64,000 bases of DNA. Source: Epiperipatus broadwayi. Taxonomy: Eukaryota; Onychophora; Udeonychophora; Euonychophora; Peripatidae. Numbering within the stretch: the stretch's first letter is position 1; every line of letters begins with the position of its first letter. The notes below the pieces were generated by a model. The model searched no databases and had not been told where the DNA came from. It saw only the letters and a list, made by a program, of their open reading frames with translations. The stretch is from NCBI GenBank assembly GCA_028023455.1, contig JAQFVV010012984.1:1-64000 (forward strand), read 5' to 3'. The position numbers and the translations under genes are program-made. Positions 22,850 through 36,119 of the stretch are shown here, in pieces.

Positions 22850-24060
22850 CAAAATGTCCAACTATAAAAAAGTAGAAACGTCTCATCCCAATAACTTTAG
22901 ACTCATTTCTATGCAGCTATTACCAATCAAACTTCTAAAAAAACTATTAAAACAAAAATCATCCATCTTTCCAGTGTTATCTCCAATTTAACATGCCAAA
23001 AAAGTTCAATAACTTTATAATTAATATCTATACTCAAAGCACATATTAGATCATATCTGACTTCAAAAAGTAATACATGGTGATTTTCAGGCAGCATTGG
23101 AATCTATGCCTTTTTTACTTGTAAGTTTAGACTTTAATATTTTAAATTTTATATTAATTTTATTAGTTTACCAAAAAAACTTATTTTTGATAGTTTTATG
23201 CTCAAGTGACAGGATAATTTTGAAAACCAAATTAGTAATTGCTAGTTTTTAAGAGACTGTTGAAATTTAACATGCTCATCAGTTAGTTCTACAGAATGAG
23301 CATCAAAATATCTTACAAATATGTTTAAAATAACAGTAACAGTACTAAAATTCAAAAAATGGCAATGTTTTAAATATAAATGTGTTGTGATATCTTTTAT
23401 AACAGTTTTGTTTTCTTTAAAGGGTTTTTGATAGCTAATTTGTATATCTTATAGTACTGCAATAACAATTGGTCATTTAAGTTAGCAGCTTCAATGCAAT
23501 TATTTTAAAATAATACCCATAGTTTTCAGTTCTTTTTACAATATACATTAAAATCACTAGGAAACAAATCAAAGTTTTAAAGGTATTAGTGCAATAACAC
23601 AATTTATGGAAGAAGAAATACTTTTTCTCTTAATTTTCTAAATATAACATTGGAGCGTAAGCTTCATAAAATGAGTATAGGTGTCTTCGCATTAAAGAAT
23701 TTTTAATAATATCAGACCTTAATTGAGTTTTAAGAATAGAAATCTCACATAGAATCCCAAACTATGCAGTCACTTTTAATACTTGATATATTTTCTCCAA
23801 AAACTTCAACCGCTTATCTATTCAATTAAACTTTTTTTTTCTGATAAATGAATTAGTGCAGCTGCATTAACCAAAAATCTTGGCTGTATCTTAGTCCAGA
23901 AGTGAAATAAAATTTTAGATATAGCATACAGATACCATCATCTATCAAGTTTCTACACAGAAACACTACTATCAGCATTTGCTAAAAAGCACATTCTTAA
24001 AAGCATTTGAAGTCAAGTCCATGCTATCTTTTGCTTTTTTCTTATATTTTGATAATTATA
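22850..24060 (+). pseudogene. Non-LTR retrotransposon reverse transcriptase relic (Jockey/CR1-like)
   Basis: The frame at 22875-22989 reads HPNNFRLISMQLLPIKLLKK, matching the NxRPIS...KLLEK motif at the start of the RT fingers. A later segment (23068-23260) resembles the region before the palm aspartate (VIHGDFQAALES, LLVSLDF). Another (23866-23960) reads ALTKNLGCIL, matching the KNLGVxLD motif after the catalytic loop. The order and spacing fit a LINE RT. Many stops and frameshifts show long decay. No YADD box was recognisable. Confidence 0.55.
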
Positions 24061-24541
24061 ATCATCATTTTTTAAAGATATTTTTTTCATGTGGCAAAAC
24101 ATCGCTGGGTTTGTGGGTTCACTTCCTGATGCTTTGACACATAAAAAAAAAAAAGATATCTTTATTTTTTATTTTTTTATTATAATTTATTATATATTGT
24201 GTAAATGTTTATTTTCCAAAACAACATTTGAATTCAAATTTCTGTATTTATTTTAATTAATTGCTTCTGGATTGTATAACATCCATACCTATCATCTATT
24301 AGACCAGGGAATAATTCCTGTGGGACAGGCAGTTTGACTTTTACTGAAATATTTTAGAAAAAAGTTTTTTTTCCAAAATAATTAAATGACAATAACATAA
24401 ATTAACAAGTAAAGAGAAAAAAAATCGCATATTGGAATTTATTGTCATTGTAAATCTCATTTTTAGAACATTTTTTTTCCTTGTCTTAATTTTTTTTCCT
24501 TGGAAGTTACAATTAGTCATAGTCATTTAGAAATGGCTGTT

Positions 24542-24788
<247 letters not shown>

Positions 24789-24789
24789 T

Positions 24790-25440
24790 TCAAAGGTAAA
24801 CTTTATTAAGATTCAAAGAGTTACATATAAAAACATAAGGTCTTAGATACAAGTTAATATAAGATATTACATATGCAATAAGAGTTTAAATCTTGCATGT
24901 TCTAGGGAAAAATATGACTTACAGTAATTGAAAGAAGATAAAACTCTACATAACAAGATATATATGTTAAATTAGACTTACATAGAATTTTTATATGGGG
25001 TCTTGAGACAAATACATGGAAGTTCATAGTAGTATGAGGAAAAACATATGTGGGGTGTCGGGTTATAGTTGGTGTTAGATTTATGACATGATTGTATATA
25101 AATTGGGCCTATTTGGTGGGAAGAATTATCGTTTTATTTGCCTTATTGTTCATGTGTTACATAAGTTACTTATGAAAAACAAGAGTTTTTAGATACAATT
25201 TGTTACATGAGATTACATATGCAATGAGGATTTACAATTTTGCTTATGATAAAAAAGGTGATTTACAGTAGTTGGAAGAATAATAATTGTATAACAGGAT
25301 TCATATTTCAAATTAGGTTTACATAAATTTTACAAAATTATCATGAGGTAAATACATAAATTCATGTGGTAAGATTTAATACATTTTAAAAGAGTGAGTA
25401 GAGTTAGTGGTCCATTGGTATGTGGCTGTACATAAATTGT
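24790..25440. repeat. Two diverged tandem copies of a ~355-bp sequence
   Basis: The segments beginning at about 24806 and 25160 share blocks such as TTACATATGCAAT, ACTTACAGTAATTGAAAGAA-like and TAAATTAGNCTTACATA in the same order. No hammerhead core is present in either. Confidence 0.6.
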
Positions 25441-26460
25441 GCTTATTAGTTGGTGAGCACTGTAGGTGTCAAGGCTAAGTCTTATTGCCCATGTTCTGGG
25501 CATTTAGAGGTGATTAGGGTAAGTTTGTGGAATAATCCTGTAAAGTTCTTTGGATCAGTTGATAGATGAGGTGGATGTACTCTGTTTCTTACAAATGGTG
25601 CAGTATGTATTCCAGAGTTTACCCTGGTGTGATGTTGGAGATATGTGGTAAGCACTGAGCTGATTGAGGATCCAGAGAGTTGGGTAAAAAATAGCATAGA
25701 AAACAGTTGGAATCTGTGGATGATTTAATGATGGACATGAAGGGGAAATGTCTTAAATGATGCAAAATATCCCTTGTAGCATGGTAATAATAAATTTTGA
25801 GAAATTGTTATCAGCATGGCAAGCATTCACACTATGACAAGGGAGTTACAATCTTGTGTTTTTAAGTCTAAGTTTTAAATGCTGTTTGCATTGGTTGTCC
25901 TGAAACTTCAAATTGGTGTTTTCATTAATGGACATAAAATATCTTTGCTATTGCTGACATGGAGATTGTTCTTGAGGATTCTAACATAAGTTTTTTTCAG
26001 GAGTTAAAGCTGATGTTATGGTAGAATAAGTATGGTGCCAATGACTTGATCATGTGGTTGTGTGGCAGCCATTTTGATTGCTTTTAATGATTTAAAAATG
26101 TCATTTTTTAAAGAAAAGCTTTTGTAAATCTTAGAAAAAATGTGTGGCATAGTTAATTGTTAACAATTGTTTCAATATATTTTAACTTTACTGGAAATAT
26201 TGCAAATTTGGATTGATCTTTTGGGGTTTAAACTGAAAAAAATTTATTTGTTGTCTAGCAATACTAAGCTTTGCTGCTGCTACTGAAATAGTTTTCTTGA
26301 AAATTATCAATTATACTCACAGAATTTTTTTTATAACTAGAATGTTATCTAATTATATTAAGTTCAGTCTTTGTGATGACTTAAAATTTTATCTTAAAAA
26401 ACTGATATTATGCAAATTCTTAGGATTTGAAACAGGAGCTCTTGGGAATGAACATAATGA
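25441..26460. other. Moderately GC-richer unassigned stretch
   Basis: At 25480-25700 the sequence is less AT-rich and open on the minus strand for 71 codons. The translation matches nothing I recognise. It may be decayed retroelement sequence. Confidence 0.35.
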
Positions 26461-26466
26461 GAGAGC

Positions 26467-26692
<226 letters not shown>

Positions 26693-27672
26693 TTAACCCT
26701 TAACTCATGTGTTTTTCTTAATGTTCTTAAATGTGCTAAAACAATTCCAATTTTTCAAAATGGTTTCAGCTTCTATGTTAAGAATTATAGACTTTTTTCT
26801 GTTTTACATACCTTTGCTCAAATTTTTGAGAGGTGTGTTTATAATAAAACTGTTTCAGATGTTACTAAAATAATTTATTCTCACAATTTGGTTTTATTTT
26901 TAATAGATGAATTGAAAGTACTTTGTTAAAAATTTGTGATCATATAGCATATGCAATTGAGGATTAGCAGAGACTTGATGTTATTTATTTTGGTTTATTG
27001 AAAGCCTTTGATAATGTAATTACATCATTCTCCTTTAAAAATTATTATAAAATGGGCATTTTCACTAATTGCTTATTAGTTTCAATATTGTAGTCCTATA
27101 GCATATATTACATTCAGTAATAATATTTTACTTTTTTGAATGCAATTTCAATGTATCTCAGGTAGCACCCATGCTGTTTTACATATCAATGACCTAAAGA
27201 ATTGCCTGAAATATTCTTATCTTTTGTGCTATGCTGATCACTGTAAAATATTTATAAGAATCACATCAGTGATTGACTGCACTTTTCTTCAGAAAAATAT
27301 TGATAACTTTAGTTCTTGGTATGATCTAAATAATATGTCAGTTAATTTTAATAAATGTTCCTTTGTTTCATATTCTAGAAAAATCTGAAGTTTTAAATTT
27401 TTGTTTTTCTATTAATTCTCACAAGATTAATTTTGTTAAATCCCAAAAAGATCTGGGAGTTTTATTTTATAGAAATAAATCTTTTTCCCCTCATTTAGAA
27501 ATGATCATTGGTAAAGCTTTTAAAATCATGGGTGCCATCATTAGACATGGTTATCTTTTCAGTGATGATACAAAGTTGAAATTATTTTTGTCATTGTTTT
27601 TTTCCATCATTGAATATTTCTCAATGATTTAGAAACTATAATTGATTATATGCTCTTGTTTAGCACTTAAAT
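26693..27672 (+). pseudogene. Non-LTR retrotransposon reverse transcriptase relic
   Basis: Segments appear in the normal RT order. VLKCAKTIPIFQNG, NYRLFSVLHTFAQIFERCVY (26710-26840) is the fingers motif. An AFDNV palm motif lies near 27010. HINDLKNCLKYSYLLCYADH (27183-27240) is the catalytic loop, where the second Asp of YADD is His. MSVNFNKC lies near 27336, then KDLGVLF (about 27448) and LKLFLSLFFSIIEY (27573-27617). Several frameshifts and stops, plus the YADH change, make it inactive. The motifs suit the Jockey/CR1 side of the LINE tree. The 3' end runs directly into (AAT)n, which could be its tail. Confidence 0.75.
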
Positions 27673-27675
27673 AAA

Positions 27676-27820
<145 letters not shown>

Positions 27821-27825
27821 ATGCA

Positions 27826-27950
27826 AAACTCTCTATGCAGTAGTGCCACCCTGTGATAACCAGAGTAATTAATAGATGCCAGAAGGCTTGTTCATAAAAT
27901 CCCTATGTGCTAGTATGAGATGGTGATCATGTGAGGTTTAATGGTTTAAC
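27826..27950 (+). repeat. Short family 4 repeat lacking the ribozyme
   Basis: Its left part matches 28775-28860 (AGGCTTGTTCATAAAATCCC is shared exactly). Its right part matches the end of family 4 (GATCATGTGA through TTAATGGTTTAA). About 210 bp in between, including the hammerhead, is missing. Confidence 0.7.
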
Positions 27951-28059
27951 AACAACAACAGTTATAATTATTACATCCAGGTTAAATTTCAATATTATAC
28001 ATTCAGCCTCTATTCTGCCAGTCCCTTTTCTGTATATTTAAATTGACATATTAAGGTTT

Positions 28060-28500
28060 TAGATATAAGGGATCAGATTGACTTAATGTCAATGTGGGTA
28101 TGACTATTATATTGGCATCATCAAGAGTATTGAACATTCCATCACCAGATTTTCAGTAATATGGATTGCTGAAGAGTTGGAGAGTGTAGAGGATTGAAAC
28201 TTGTCCATTATAATGTGTAAGTTTCTATCTTAATCTAAATTGAGCACATATTATATATGTGTGTGGAAGATGATGATCTGCATCACCTGGTGAGTGCTGG
28301 TTCAGCATGAAATATGTATATTAAAAGAGATTGTTTCTTTTTTACATGTATGTGGCCATGCGTATCAGTTATACTGGATAGAGTGGATGACTGTAAGGAG
28401 TTTAAAAGTCTGGGTTCAAATTTCTTTAATTACATCTAGGTTAAGTATAAAAACTATACTTGTATTTCAATATTATAATTATTGTTATTAGTAATTATTA
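28060..28500 (+). repeat. Candidate tRNA-derived SINE
   Basis: At 28374-28415 a box A-like TGGATAGAGTGG is followed about 35 bp later by GGTTCAAATTT, close to the box B consensus. The 3' side ends in TTATTAG/(ATT)n. The upstream part (28090-28210) has a CTGAAGA...GAAAC pattern. Promoter boxes are imperfect, so this is tentative. Confidence 0.4.
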
Positions 28501-28767
28501 TTATTATTATTACCTTAATTATTTTATTCTGCTTAGAAATGAAGTAATATCAAAATTTCTAAAAAATATATTTATACTAAAATTTTCTCATGACCATGGT
28601 TTTGTTTATTATCAAACACACTTCTCATAAATCAATTTGTAAATCACCCACATTTAATGTTGAAAAAAAGATGACTAAACAATTTACCCATCAAAAGTCA
28701 ATCCAATCTCAGACAATTCGATTTGCTTCTCTTCCACATTAAATACGATTTTTTTACATATCCATTA

Positions 28768-29110
28768 ACATCAAAGCAAAACTCTCCATACAGTATTGCC
28801 ACCTGTGCTAAACAGAGTAATCAATGGATTCCAGAAGGCTTGTTCATAAAATCCCTATCTAATGCCTACTCATCCAATATCCCCAGACTAGTTTCTGGCT
28901 GGTGGCCTTCGTCAGTGAGGAGCTTTGGATCTGAGAGCACTGCATCTAGATCTTAGGATCTAATGCAACCCTCTAGCAACCACCTTTTATCTCTACTTAA
29001 CTACAAAACTATGAGAATGAAATTGAAAACACAAAAAATATTTTCAATCTAAGCTCAATAGCTTATATAGTCATATGGGTCTGATCATGTGATGCTTAAT
29101 GGTTTAAAAT
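28768..29110 (+). repeat. Hammerhead repeat family 4 (single unit)
   Basis: This is a solitary ~340-bp unit. After the ribozyme it contains ATATGGGTCTGATC at about 29078, the motif also found in families 1-3 at a similar distance. The ends match the shorter copy at 27826-27950. Confidence 0.7.
28880..28921 (-). ncRNA. Hammerhead ribozyme, family 4
   Basis: The minus strand has helix I UCCUCA paired with UGGGGA (six pairs, one G-U). The core is CUGACGA and GAA. Helix II is GGC, loop CACCA, GCC, closed by an A-A apposition. Helix III is ACUAGU with a two-base loop, followed by C17. The core is complete. The short helix III is like minimal type I hammerheads of retroelements. Confidence 0.68.
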
Positions 29111-30296
29111 CCATTAACATCATCATTTTATAATTTATTAATCAATTATATATCATTGAATAAACAATTTTTTATATAAAATTAAAAAGTTATTTATATA
29201 TGTTTGGTTACTACTAGATATTCTTAAAATTTACTACTAGATATTTTAACATTGTTTACGTTTATTTTATTTGCATAATTTTATTTACTATTATTAAAAA
29301 TATTCGTTATGTTTATATATTTTTTTTTTCTTTTTCAGGTATGTTTTTATATATCTTTATATTAAATTGTAATGTTGGAATTTGGTAAACAATTTCCTAT
29401 CATTCTAAGGTAAATTTTCTTTTTTTAGAGCTAAGTTTAATTAATATTTATAATTAAATTATTTTTTGTTATCTTTATGTTTCTATATTTTCATTAATTA
29501 AATTAAAATCGTAAACTCTATATAATGTTTTTTTTGTGAATATATGTGAACTAATTTTATAAAATTTTGTATTGAACTAAATTATCTTTTTTTCCTTTTT
29601 TGAAAAAAAAGTGTCAAAAATTTAATAACATCAAAGTAGAAAAAATAGCTGTGAAAATAAAAATATTACCATTAAAAAAAGAATAAAATTTTATATATAT
29701 TCAAGACAAAAGAACGTTATAATTTCAAACAAAAATAGTATAAAATGTAAAGGCTTTAGAAATTAAATTTGAAGAAGTAGAAAAGATAGGTTTAAAAGAT
29801 ATGATAATTTAAAGTAAGAAGAAAAAATATATTGTGATATATATAAAAAGGTATATTAAATATGTCTCTTGAAAAAGAGGTAATAAAAAATAATTAATCT
29901 TTATAAAAAGAAAAGCTGTTAATATTAGAGACAGAGGGTTTGAAAAAATAAATTGGGAGGGAAAGATTGTTTATTTGATAGATGATGATGAACTATATTC
30001 ATTGAGTTTATAATCATAAAAGATGCCCCATTTACTAGAATAACCTATAGGTTTAAAACTTCAACATTAATATACAAAACATTGCTAATCATATTATTAT
30101 ATATTGTTTATAGTTGATCCTGATTTACTATTATATTAGCTAGTATTATTTTTTAAGAATAATTTTAAATATAACTATGTATAATAAAATTATAATAAAG
30201 TACTTGATTATTTTATACAATCATTGTCAATGTTTGTTAGAAAACAATAATTAAACAAAAGGTTTGTTTTTAGCATAAAACATATTGGGGATAAAA

Positions 30297-30299
<3 letters not shown>
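29111..30299. other. AT-rich stretch without recognisable genes
   Basis: Nothing supportable was seen. Confidence 0.5.

Positions 30300-30374
<75 letters not shown>
30300..30374. repeat. (TA)n microsatellite
   Basis: About 75 bp of uninterrupted TA. Confidence 0.95.
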
Positions 30375-30378
<4 letters not shown>

Positions 30379-31149
30379 ACTGGATTGATAACTGGATTGG
30401 AAAACAGACAGACAAACAAACAATCAAGATTTCAATAAAAATAAAAGGCTTCTCCAATATTTTCCAGTGGAGGAGAAATGAAATGACTTCCAAGATTTTC
30501 AAAATTGTCAAGTAGTAAAAATATTAGCAATTTTGACACTTTTTATTCTATTTCTAAAAATTATCAGATGCCCATTTATCAACCAATATAAGGTGATTAT
30601 GGACAGCTACTGGAAAAAAGTAGAAACTTGATAAAACCTGGAGAAAATCTAACTATTGCCAACTTGCATTTGAACAATTCAATGAACCTATACCAGGCAT
30701 ACATATTAACCATATTGCCACAAAAACTTACATACACAAACACACTCATATATAATGATATTTATGTCATAGCTGTGCTTATTATAAATATAAAAAAAAA
30801 AGAAAATTCTGATTAAAATTTTGGCAATGATCAATAAATATAATTATATTTGATTATGTTCAACTATTATATAATAATTATTTATATATATAATAAACTT
30901 AAAATAATTTTAACACAAAAAAGTGAATAGATTTTTCATATTTTTTTAAATACATATTTTGATAAATCTGTATCATTTCAATTAAAGTGAAAGGATATCG
31001 CTTTGTATAAATAGATTAAGTCAGATTTTCAAATTGACTAATTAATATTTCTGAAAATAAAATAACTATGAAAAAATATTTGAAAAAATAAACATCTTTC
31101 TTAAGTACTTTTTAGGAATAAATTTATTATTCTCTTACTTTTACTTGAT
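30375..31149. other. AT-rich stretch without recognisable genes
   Basis: Nothing supportable was seen. Confidence 0.5.
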
Positions 31150-31255
31150 TTAACTCACTAAACACCACATGATCACCATTTCTTATGCTTGATCAAAATT
31201 GTGATTACTCTGGCTTGCACTGAGTGGCACTACTGTATGAGAGTTTCACCTGTTT
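31150..31255 (-). repeat. Short family 4 repeat, inverted
   Basis: The reverse complement resembles 27826-27950: CATACAGTAGTGCCAC, CAGAGTAATCA and GGTGATCATGTG occur in the same order. It also lacks the ribozyme segment, so the short form is a repeated type and not one chance deletion. Confidence 0.55.
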
Positions 31256-31833
31256 TAATGTTAGTTGATAAAATAATATTTAAAACATGTCACTCTACAA
31301 TCAAAATGTATTGTTATATTGAAGTCATGCTCTGTAAGAAGTGCTAAAAATATGGGTTAATTGGTTATGCATAACTTGAAAGATTATTATTTTATCATCA
31401 TCATGCTTTTGCTGAGAATTAACCTGTCTGTATTGGAAATAAGATCTGAAAACTTCATTAATCAAAGCTGCAGAAGACTTGCACAGGAATATTATTAATT
31501 TCATGTTGATGTATAATTAAACAAAATGAAATTTCAATATTAAGAAGTCCCAATGCTGGACATAAACCCATATGTCCAAAGGTTTTATAAAAATATATTT
31601 TGAAGCTATTCAGACAAAACTATTTAAGCAATATTTGTAACTATTATTTCATTTAAATTTTCCACTAAAATATATTTAAAATGAATAATTAACTTTCTGT
31701 AGTTATGTTAAAATTTTAAAACTTTTTTTTAAAATAAGGATAGATGACTTCAGTAATTTATTTTAACAGAAAGTTACATTATTAACTATTTTGCTTTTAT
31801 AAATTATTTTATTAGCTTTAGCCTAATATATAT

Positions 31834-31920
31834 ATAGTATTACTTCCGGAGCTTCCGTGTAATAAAAATATAATAACTATTATATTTTTATTATACCGAA
31901 GCTCCCGGAAATATTACTAT
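31834..31920. mobile_element. 87-bp foldback MITE
   Basis: The left arm (ATAGTATTACTTCCGGAGCT) and right arm (ending AAATATTACTAT) are inverted repeats of about 42 bp with a few mismatches and almost no loop. The GC-rich CTTCCGGAGCTTCCG core stands out from the AT-rich flanks. Confidence 0.7.
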
Positions 31921-32549
31921 GCATTATATTAGAATTAACAATATATATATACGTTAATGAAAAATTTACACATGTATTCAAAAAGAAAGTACTTTTTTGC
32001 ATTTAATTCTTAAACAAATTAGTAATAATAAAAAGGAGGGATGGAAAATTGTTAACATTATCGTAAATTGTTCTTATTTCAAGCTTCTTAGAAATCATTT
32101 AAATTAAAATCATCAATGATAGTTTGATCTTTATTCAAATAAACATATTTTTATGAATACTCATTAAACTCTTTATTAATTGTATTGTTTTATTAATTAC
32201 TGCTTATGGATTTCTGATATATATATATATAAGAAGAAATTTGAATTCAAACTGTCAATATTACATTAAATTCTGTATAAACCATATACTTGTATTTAAA
32301 TTTTATATATCTCATTCATTATCTGAATCTTCTATTCTCTTCAAGTTCGGTCCAGAATATATGTGCGGAAAGAAAGAAAATAATATTTATGGATTTGATT
32401 GGTATAGTACATCTCTTAATTTACTCAAGTAATTATCGATATTCTTTTAATAACCAGATTAATGACATGGTTCCTGTAATTGAAAGTACTGACCAACTAA
32501 TAATATCATAGAAAGTTAATCCAAAATAAGCATATATATATATATATAT

Positions 32550-32807
32550 TGAACAGGGTTCATCTGAATAAACCTTATTTTGCTGGGTTTATTATATATA
32601 TTTTTAACATAACCTTTTAATATCTTGTTGGCATCTAAACTTTAATAAGTTTTAACATGCTTAATATGAAACTTCTTGGTAATTATTATTTTATTTCATT
32701 TATATTATGGGAAAGACTGCCCCCTTCAAGCAGAAGGGAGAATATCATTAATAACATAACCATCAATGGTAGCCATGGTCAGATTAGCATATATGAAGCA
32801 TAACACA
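32550..32807 (-). repeat. Gypsy 3' LTR
   Basis: On the minus strand it starts TGTGTTATGC and ends CCCTGTTCA. It shares AACATAACCNNNNAATATC and CTTCAAGCAGA blocks with 37233-37491. The outer flank is (TA)n. Confidence 0.75.
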
Positions 32808-33471
32808 TTTGATTTTTTTTTCATTGTTATTTATTTATTTAATTATTTTTATAACATAAGTGTTCAATTGCATGCAGACATTCATTTTACTTTCAATTTA
32901 TTTATGTTTTATCAGAAAGATCTCTTTTCCTTTCAATTAATTTTAGAAAATGGGCATTATAAGTTCATTTTTCTTCCTGACCTTTTGCCATGACAACACA
33001 TATTATAAGAACCATCATAAATTGGCTGAAACTTTTTATGTACATGTTTTGCTGGTGACTCACATGGTTAATTCTTATCATAATGCTACCTCCTATTAGA
33101 AATGTACCACTTACCTTCCTTTGTTTCCTCTATCTTAACACTCCCATCTTCCTTAGCTTAAGCCATGCTTGGATAGCATCCCTGTCCTTATCTACAGAGC
33201 ATATTTCTATTGGCAGTTTAATTTCAAATGAATAACGTATATTTTTTTAAAAAGAAAGCCATACAAGATCAAAGCCCATTGATTCATTTCTGGACCAATT
33301 CATCATGTTAATAAACCATGGAATTTCCTTAACCAACCCTCTGTAAATATCATGTATATATACTCTAAATAATTACCCTAGTTTCCACATCATCTACACA
33401 TAGGATTAGACTTTAGAATGAATATGAGTTTTATCTTATGTTTATTAATCTATTTCTTCCATTCTTGGAGT

Positions 33472-33900
33472 TCAGTGACCAGAGACATGTTTATCTGAGA
33501 TTCCAACAGAATAAAAATGCCATTGCTCTAACACCTGTATAGTATGCTTGATGCTCACTTGTGACACAAGGTATGAAGCCACTAGTTTAGAAAAAATATC
33601 ATAAATTACTACCTGATATCTCATCTTATTAAATGGAGGCAATGGTCCATAATAATCTATGGCTACTAAGTTATTTGTTTGTGGACAGTGAATGAACATA
33701 AGAAGATGTATGCTTGACACATTAAGTGTTTTTGTTTTAAGGCATAGCTTGTATTCATTTATGGTGGCCAGAATTCTGGCATATATCCCTGGAAAGTAGA
33801 ACCAATGACTTAACCAACTCTCAACATTATACTTGCTTCAACTATACATTTTTATTTATTTTTCCCATTCTTTCTGTACTAAATCCCCCTTTTATGCAAT
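33472..33900 (-). pseudogene. Gypsy integrase relic
   Basis: The minus-strand frame reads NNLVAIDYYGPLPPFNKMRY, then VVIYDIFSKLVASYLV and an LEQWHFYSVGI segment. This is the start of the retroviral-type integrase core (first catalytic Asp in AIDYYGPLP, second in YDIFSK). Upstream, to about 33810, FPGIYARILATINEYKLCL resembles the end of the zinc-binding N-domain. The third catalytic residue (Glu) region is lost downstream. The frame is short and interrupted, so it is inactive. Confidence 0.75.
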
Positions 33901-34628
33901 TGCCCTTTCTATCTCTCCACAAAGGTATGTTTCTGCATCTTTTATGGGTTGATGACACATATATTTCATTATTTTCTAGCAGTCAACGTCTTCTATTTGC
34001 CTTTTTTATTCCCCAGAAATCATTTTCTACAGACAACTCCTATCTATTTCCATTGTGGCAATACATAGATCATTACAACTTAAATGTTGTTGATTCAGTG
34101 AAGTTGGATAACATCTTCACATGTCCACCACTACATTCTCTCTACCTTTGCAATATTTTACATAAATTCCTGAAGAAACAGGTTCCACCTTATTAGCCAG
34201 CTATTTGTTAAGAGACTATGGTTTAAAAATTTGAGGTTTTGTGATCTGTGATTACAATCACCTATGATATTATTAGAAATTGACAAAAATTTTGAAAAGC
34301 CCAAATGATTGCTAAAGCTTTCTTTTATGTCAATGTGTAATTTACTTCAGAACCCATTAACAAATGGATTATAAAGAGAAGAACACCCTGCAGCCCTCCT
34401 CTTGGACTTGAAAAAGTGTAATACCCAATCTGACATCACTACTGTCAGTTTGTATGAAAAATGTTTTGTGAAACTTGGGATATGATAACATAACTTTTTT
34501 TAAAAACCTCATTTTCACATTTTGAAAACTTTTATCATGCTGCACCATCTACACCCAAGATTTTTCTTTTTTAGCATTTGCAGTAATAGCTCCATGTCAA
34601 TTTTTTTTTATAAAATCGGTTAAAAAAA

Positions 34629-34910
34629 TTACATAACCCTAGAAACAATCTTATGTGTTTTTTTTATTTCTGAGAATCGTAAACTCCTGAATTGTTTAAT
34701 TTTTTTCAATGAGCAGTTGAATTTTTTTCCAGTTATTATGTGACCTAAAAACTTGACATTTGGATTCCAGTAAATTGCTTTGTTTAAATTTATTTTGATT
34801 CTTTTTTGATAACATGCTTGCAATAGCTGCTTTAAATGAGTGAAGTGTTTTTCTACTCTTTCTGAAACTAAAACTATGGCATTGACATACATCACTACTA
34901 AGTATTTCAT
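34629..34910 (-). pseudogene. Gypsy reverse transcriptase relic
   Basis: This is the palm region of the RT. YVNAIVLVSE stands where YVDDIVLVSE is expected, so both catalytic Asp residues of the YVDD box are changed. It continues with HFTHLKQLLQACYQ, INLNKA and VKFLGHIIT, all typical of Gypsy RTs. Confidence 0.75.
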
Positions 34911-35278
34911 CTGATAATACCTGATATAGACATTGTATTATCTATATCCTGCTATTTTTAACTGAAATTGTATTTGGTTAAAGTCGTAAGCATGCCCATT
35001 GTATCAAAATACAGTATAATTCCAATTGTGGGAATGTAATTTAATCTGCCAATAACTGGCATTTAAATCGAACATAGAAAACATCATTTTGTTACAAATT
35101 TTATTAATAGTTCATGGCTGGTTGGAGGAGCATTTGTGTGAGGGAGAGTTATTTGCTCAATTGGCCAAGCACAGCCAAATGAACCAATCCTTTTTTTTTT
35201 ACTGTTACAAGGGGATTGTTAAAAGATGATGAGCATTTGGATATAATTCTCTATCTTAGCATTTTATTTATCTGCTCT

Positions 35279-35512
35279 TTAACCTCCCTTCTGTATGGCC
35301 TGGTATGGTTGATCTTCCATGAGACTTATCTTGTGCTCATAGCCTTGAATTTTTCCAGGAACATCCAAAAAAAACATTTTTGTATTCACCCAACACCTGT
35401 TCCAGTAACTTTCTTTGATAAATTTTGATTCTTTTATTCTTTCATGTATTTCCATTTTTATATCCATATTTTGTATGTAAGTTGTGGTGGATTTATACAT
35501 TTTGTCTGACAT
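35279..35512 (-). pseudogene. Gypsy protease-RT linker relic
   Basis: The frame has FLDVPGKIQGYEHKISLMED, matching the conserved VFxDxPGxIxGxEHxIxLxED segment that precedes the RT fingers in many Gypsy polyproteins. Confidence 0.65.
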
Positions 35513-35706
35513 GATGATGTCAATAGCTTATCATTTAATCTTATTGGATTCAATTTATAGTCTAGCACACAACCATTCCTATGCATAAAATCTGCTCCCA
35601 GTATGACTTTGTGGGTTAATCCTTCCAAACTAAGCAAAAAATGACTGTGCTCTTTCTTTCCTATTCACCTCTTTACCCAAACCTGCTTTGATACTAATTT
35701 TGCCTT

Positions 35707-35922
35707 TTAACTATTGGCCATAGTTACATATACTATCTTTAATAGCAATGTTTTTATATTAGGGTTTATAGAGCTGATATGTTTAAACATATCCTTTGAC
35801 ATTACCAACACTTGACTCCTTGAGCCCAGCAGTGCATCTGTTATTACTCCTTCCAATACTATTTTTACTTTAAAACAATGCTGGTGTGCCATTATCAGCT
35901 CTATTTCTTCACAGCTACACAC
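35707..35922 (-). pseudogene. Gypsy aspartic protease relic
   Basis: KVKIVLEGVITDALLGSRSQ and VLVMSKDMFKHI resemble the protease region around the active-site D(T/S)G and the following VxxISxxxF segment. The DTG triad is not intact. Its position between gag-like and RT-linker sequence supports the call. Confidence 0.5.
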
Positions 35923-36119
35923 ACTAAGTTTTCTACCTGTAAGTAACTATCTCATCTGTCATTTTCTATGCTATGTTTTGTTTCTGCCCATAACTCTTTA
36001 TGCTGTAATTTTTTATTATTATTTTCACTGCTGTCCCTTTTATACATATCATACTTCATGCTATTTATATGCCTACCTATTCCTAAGGGTTCAAATTCTT
36101 TTTTTCTATTTTTCTACTA

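Noticed and set aside
28374-28415. True tRNA gene
   Set aside because: Only loose A- and B-box resemblance; no cloverleaf can be folded, so it is listed as a candidate SINE only.
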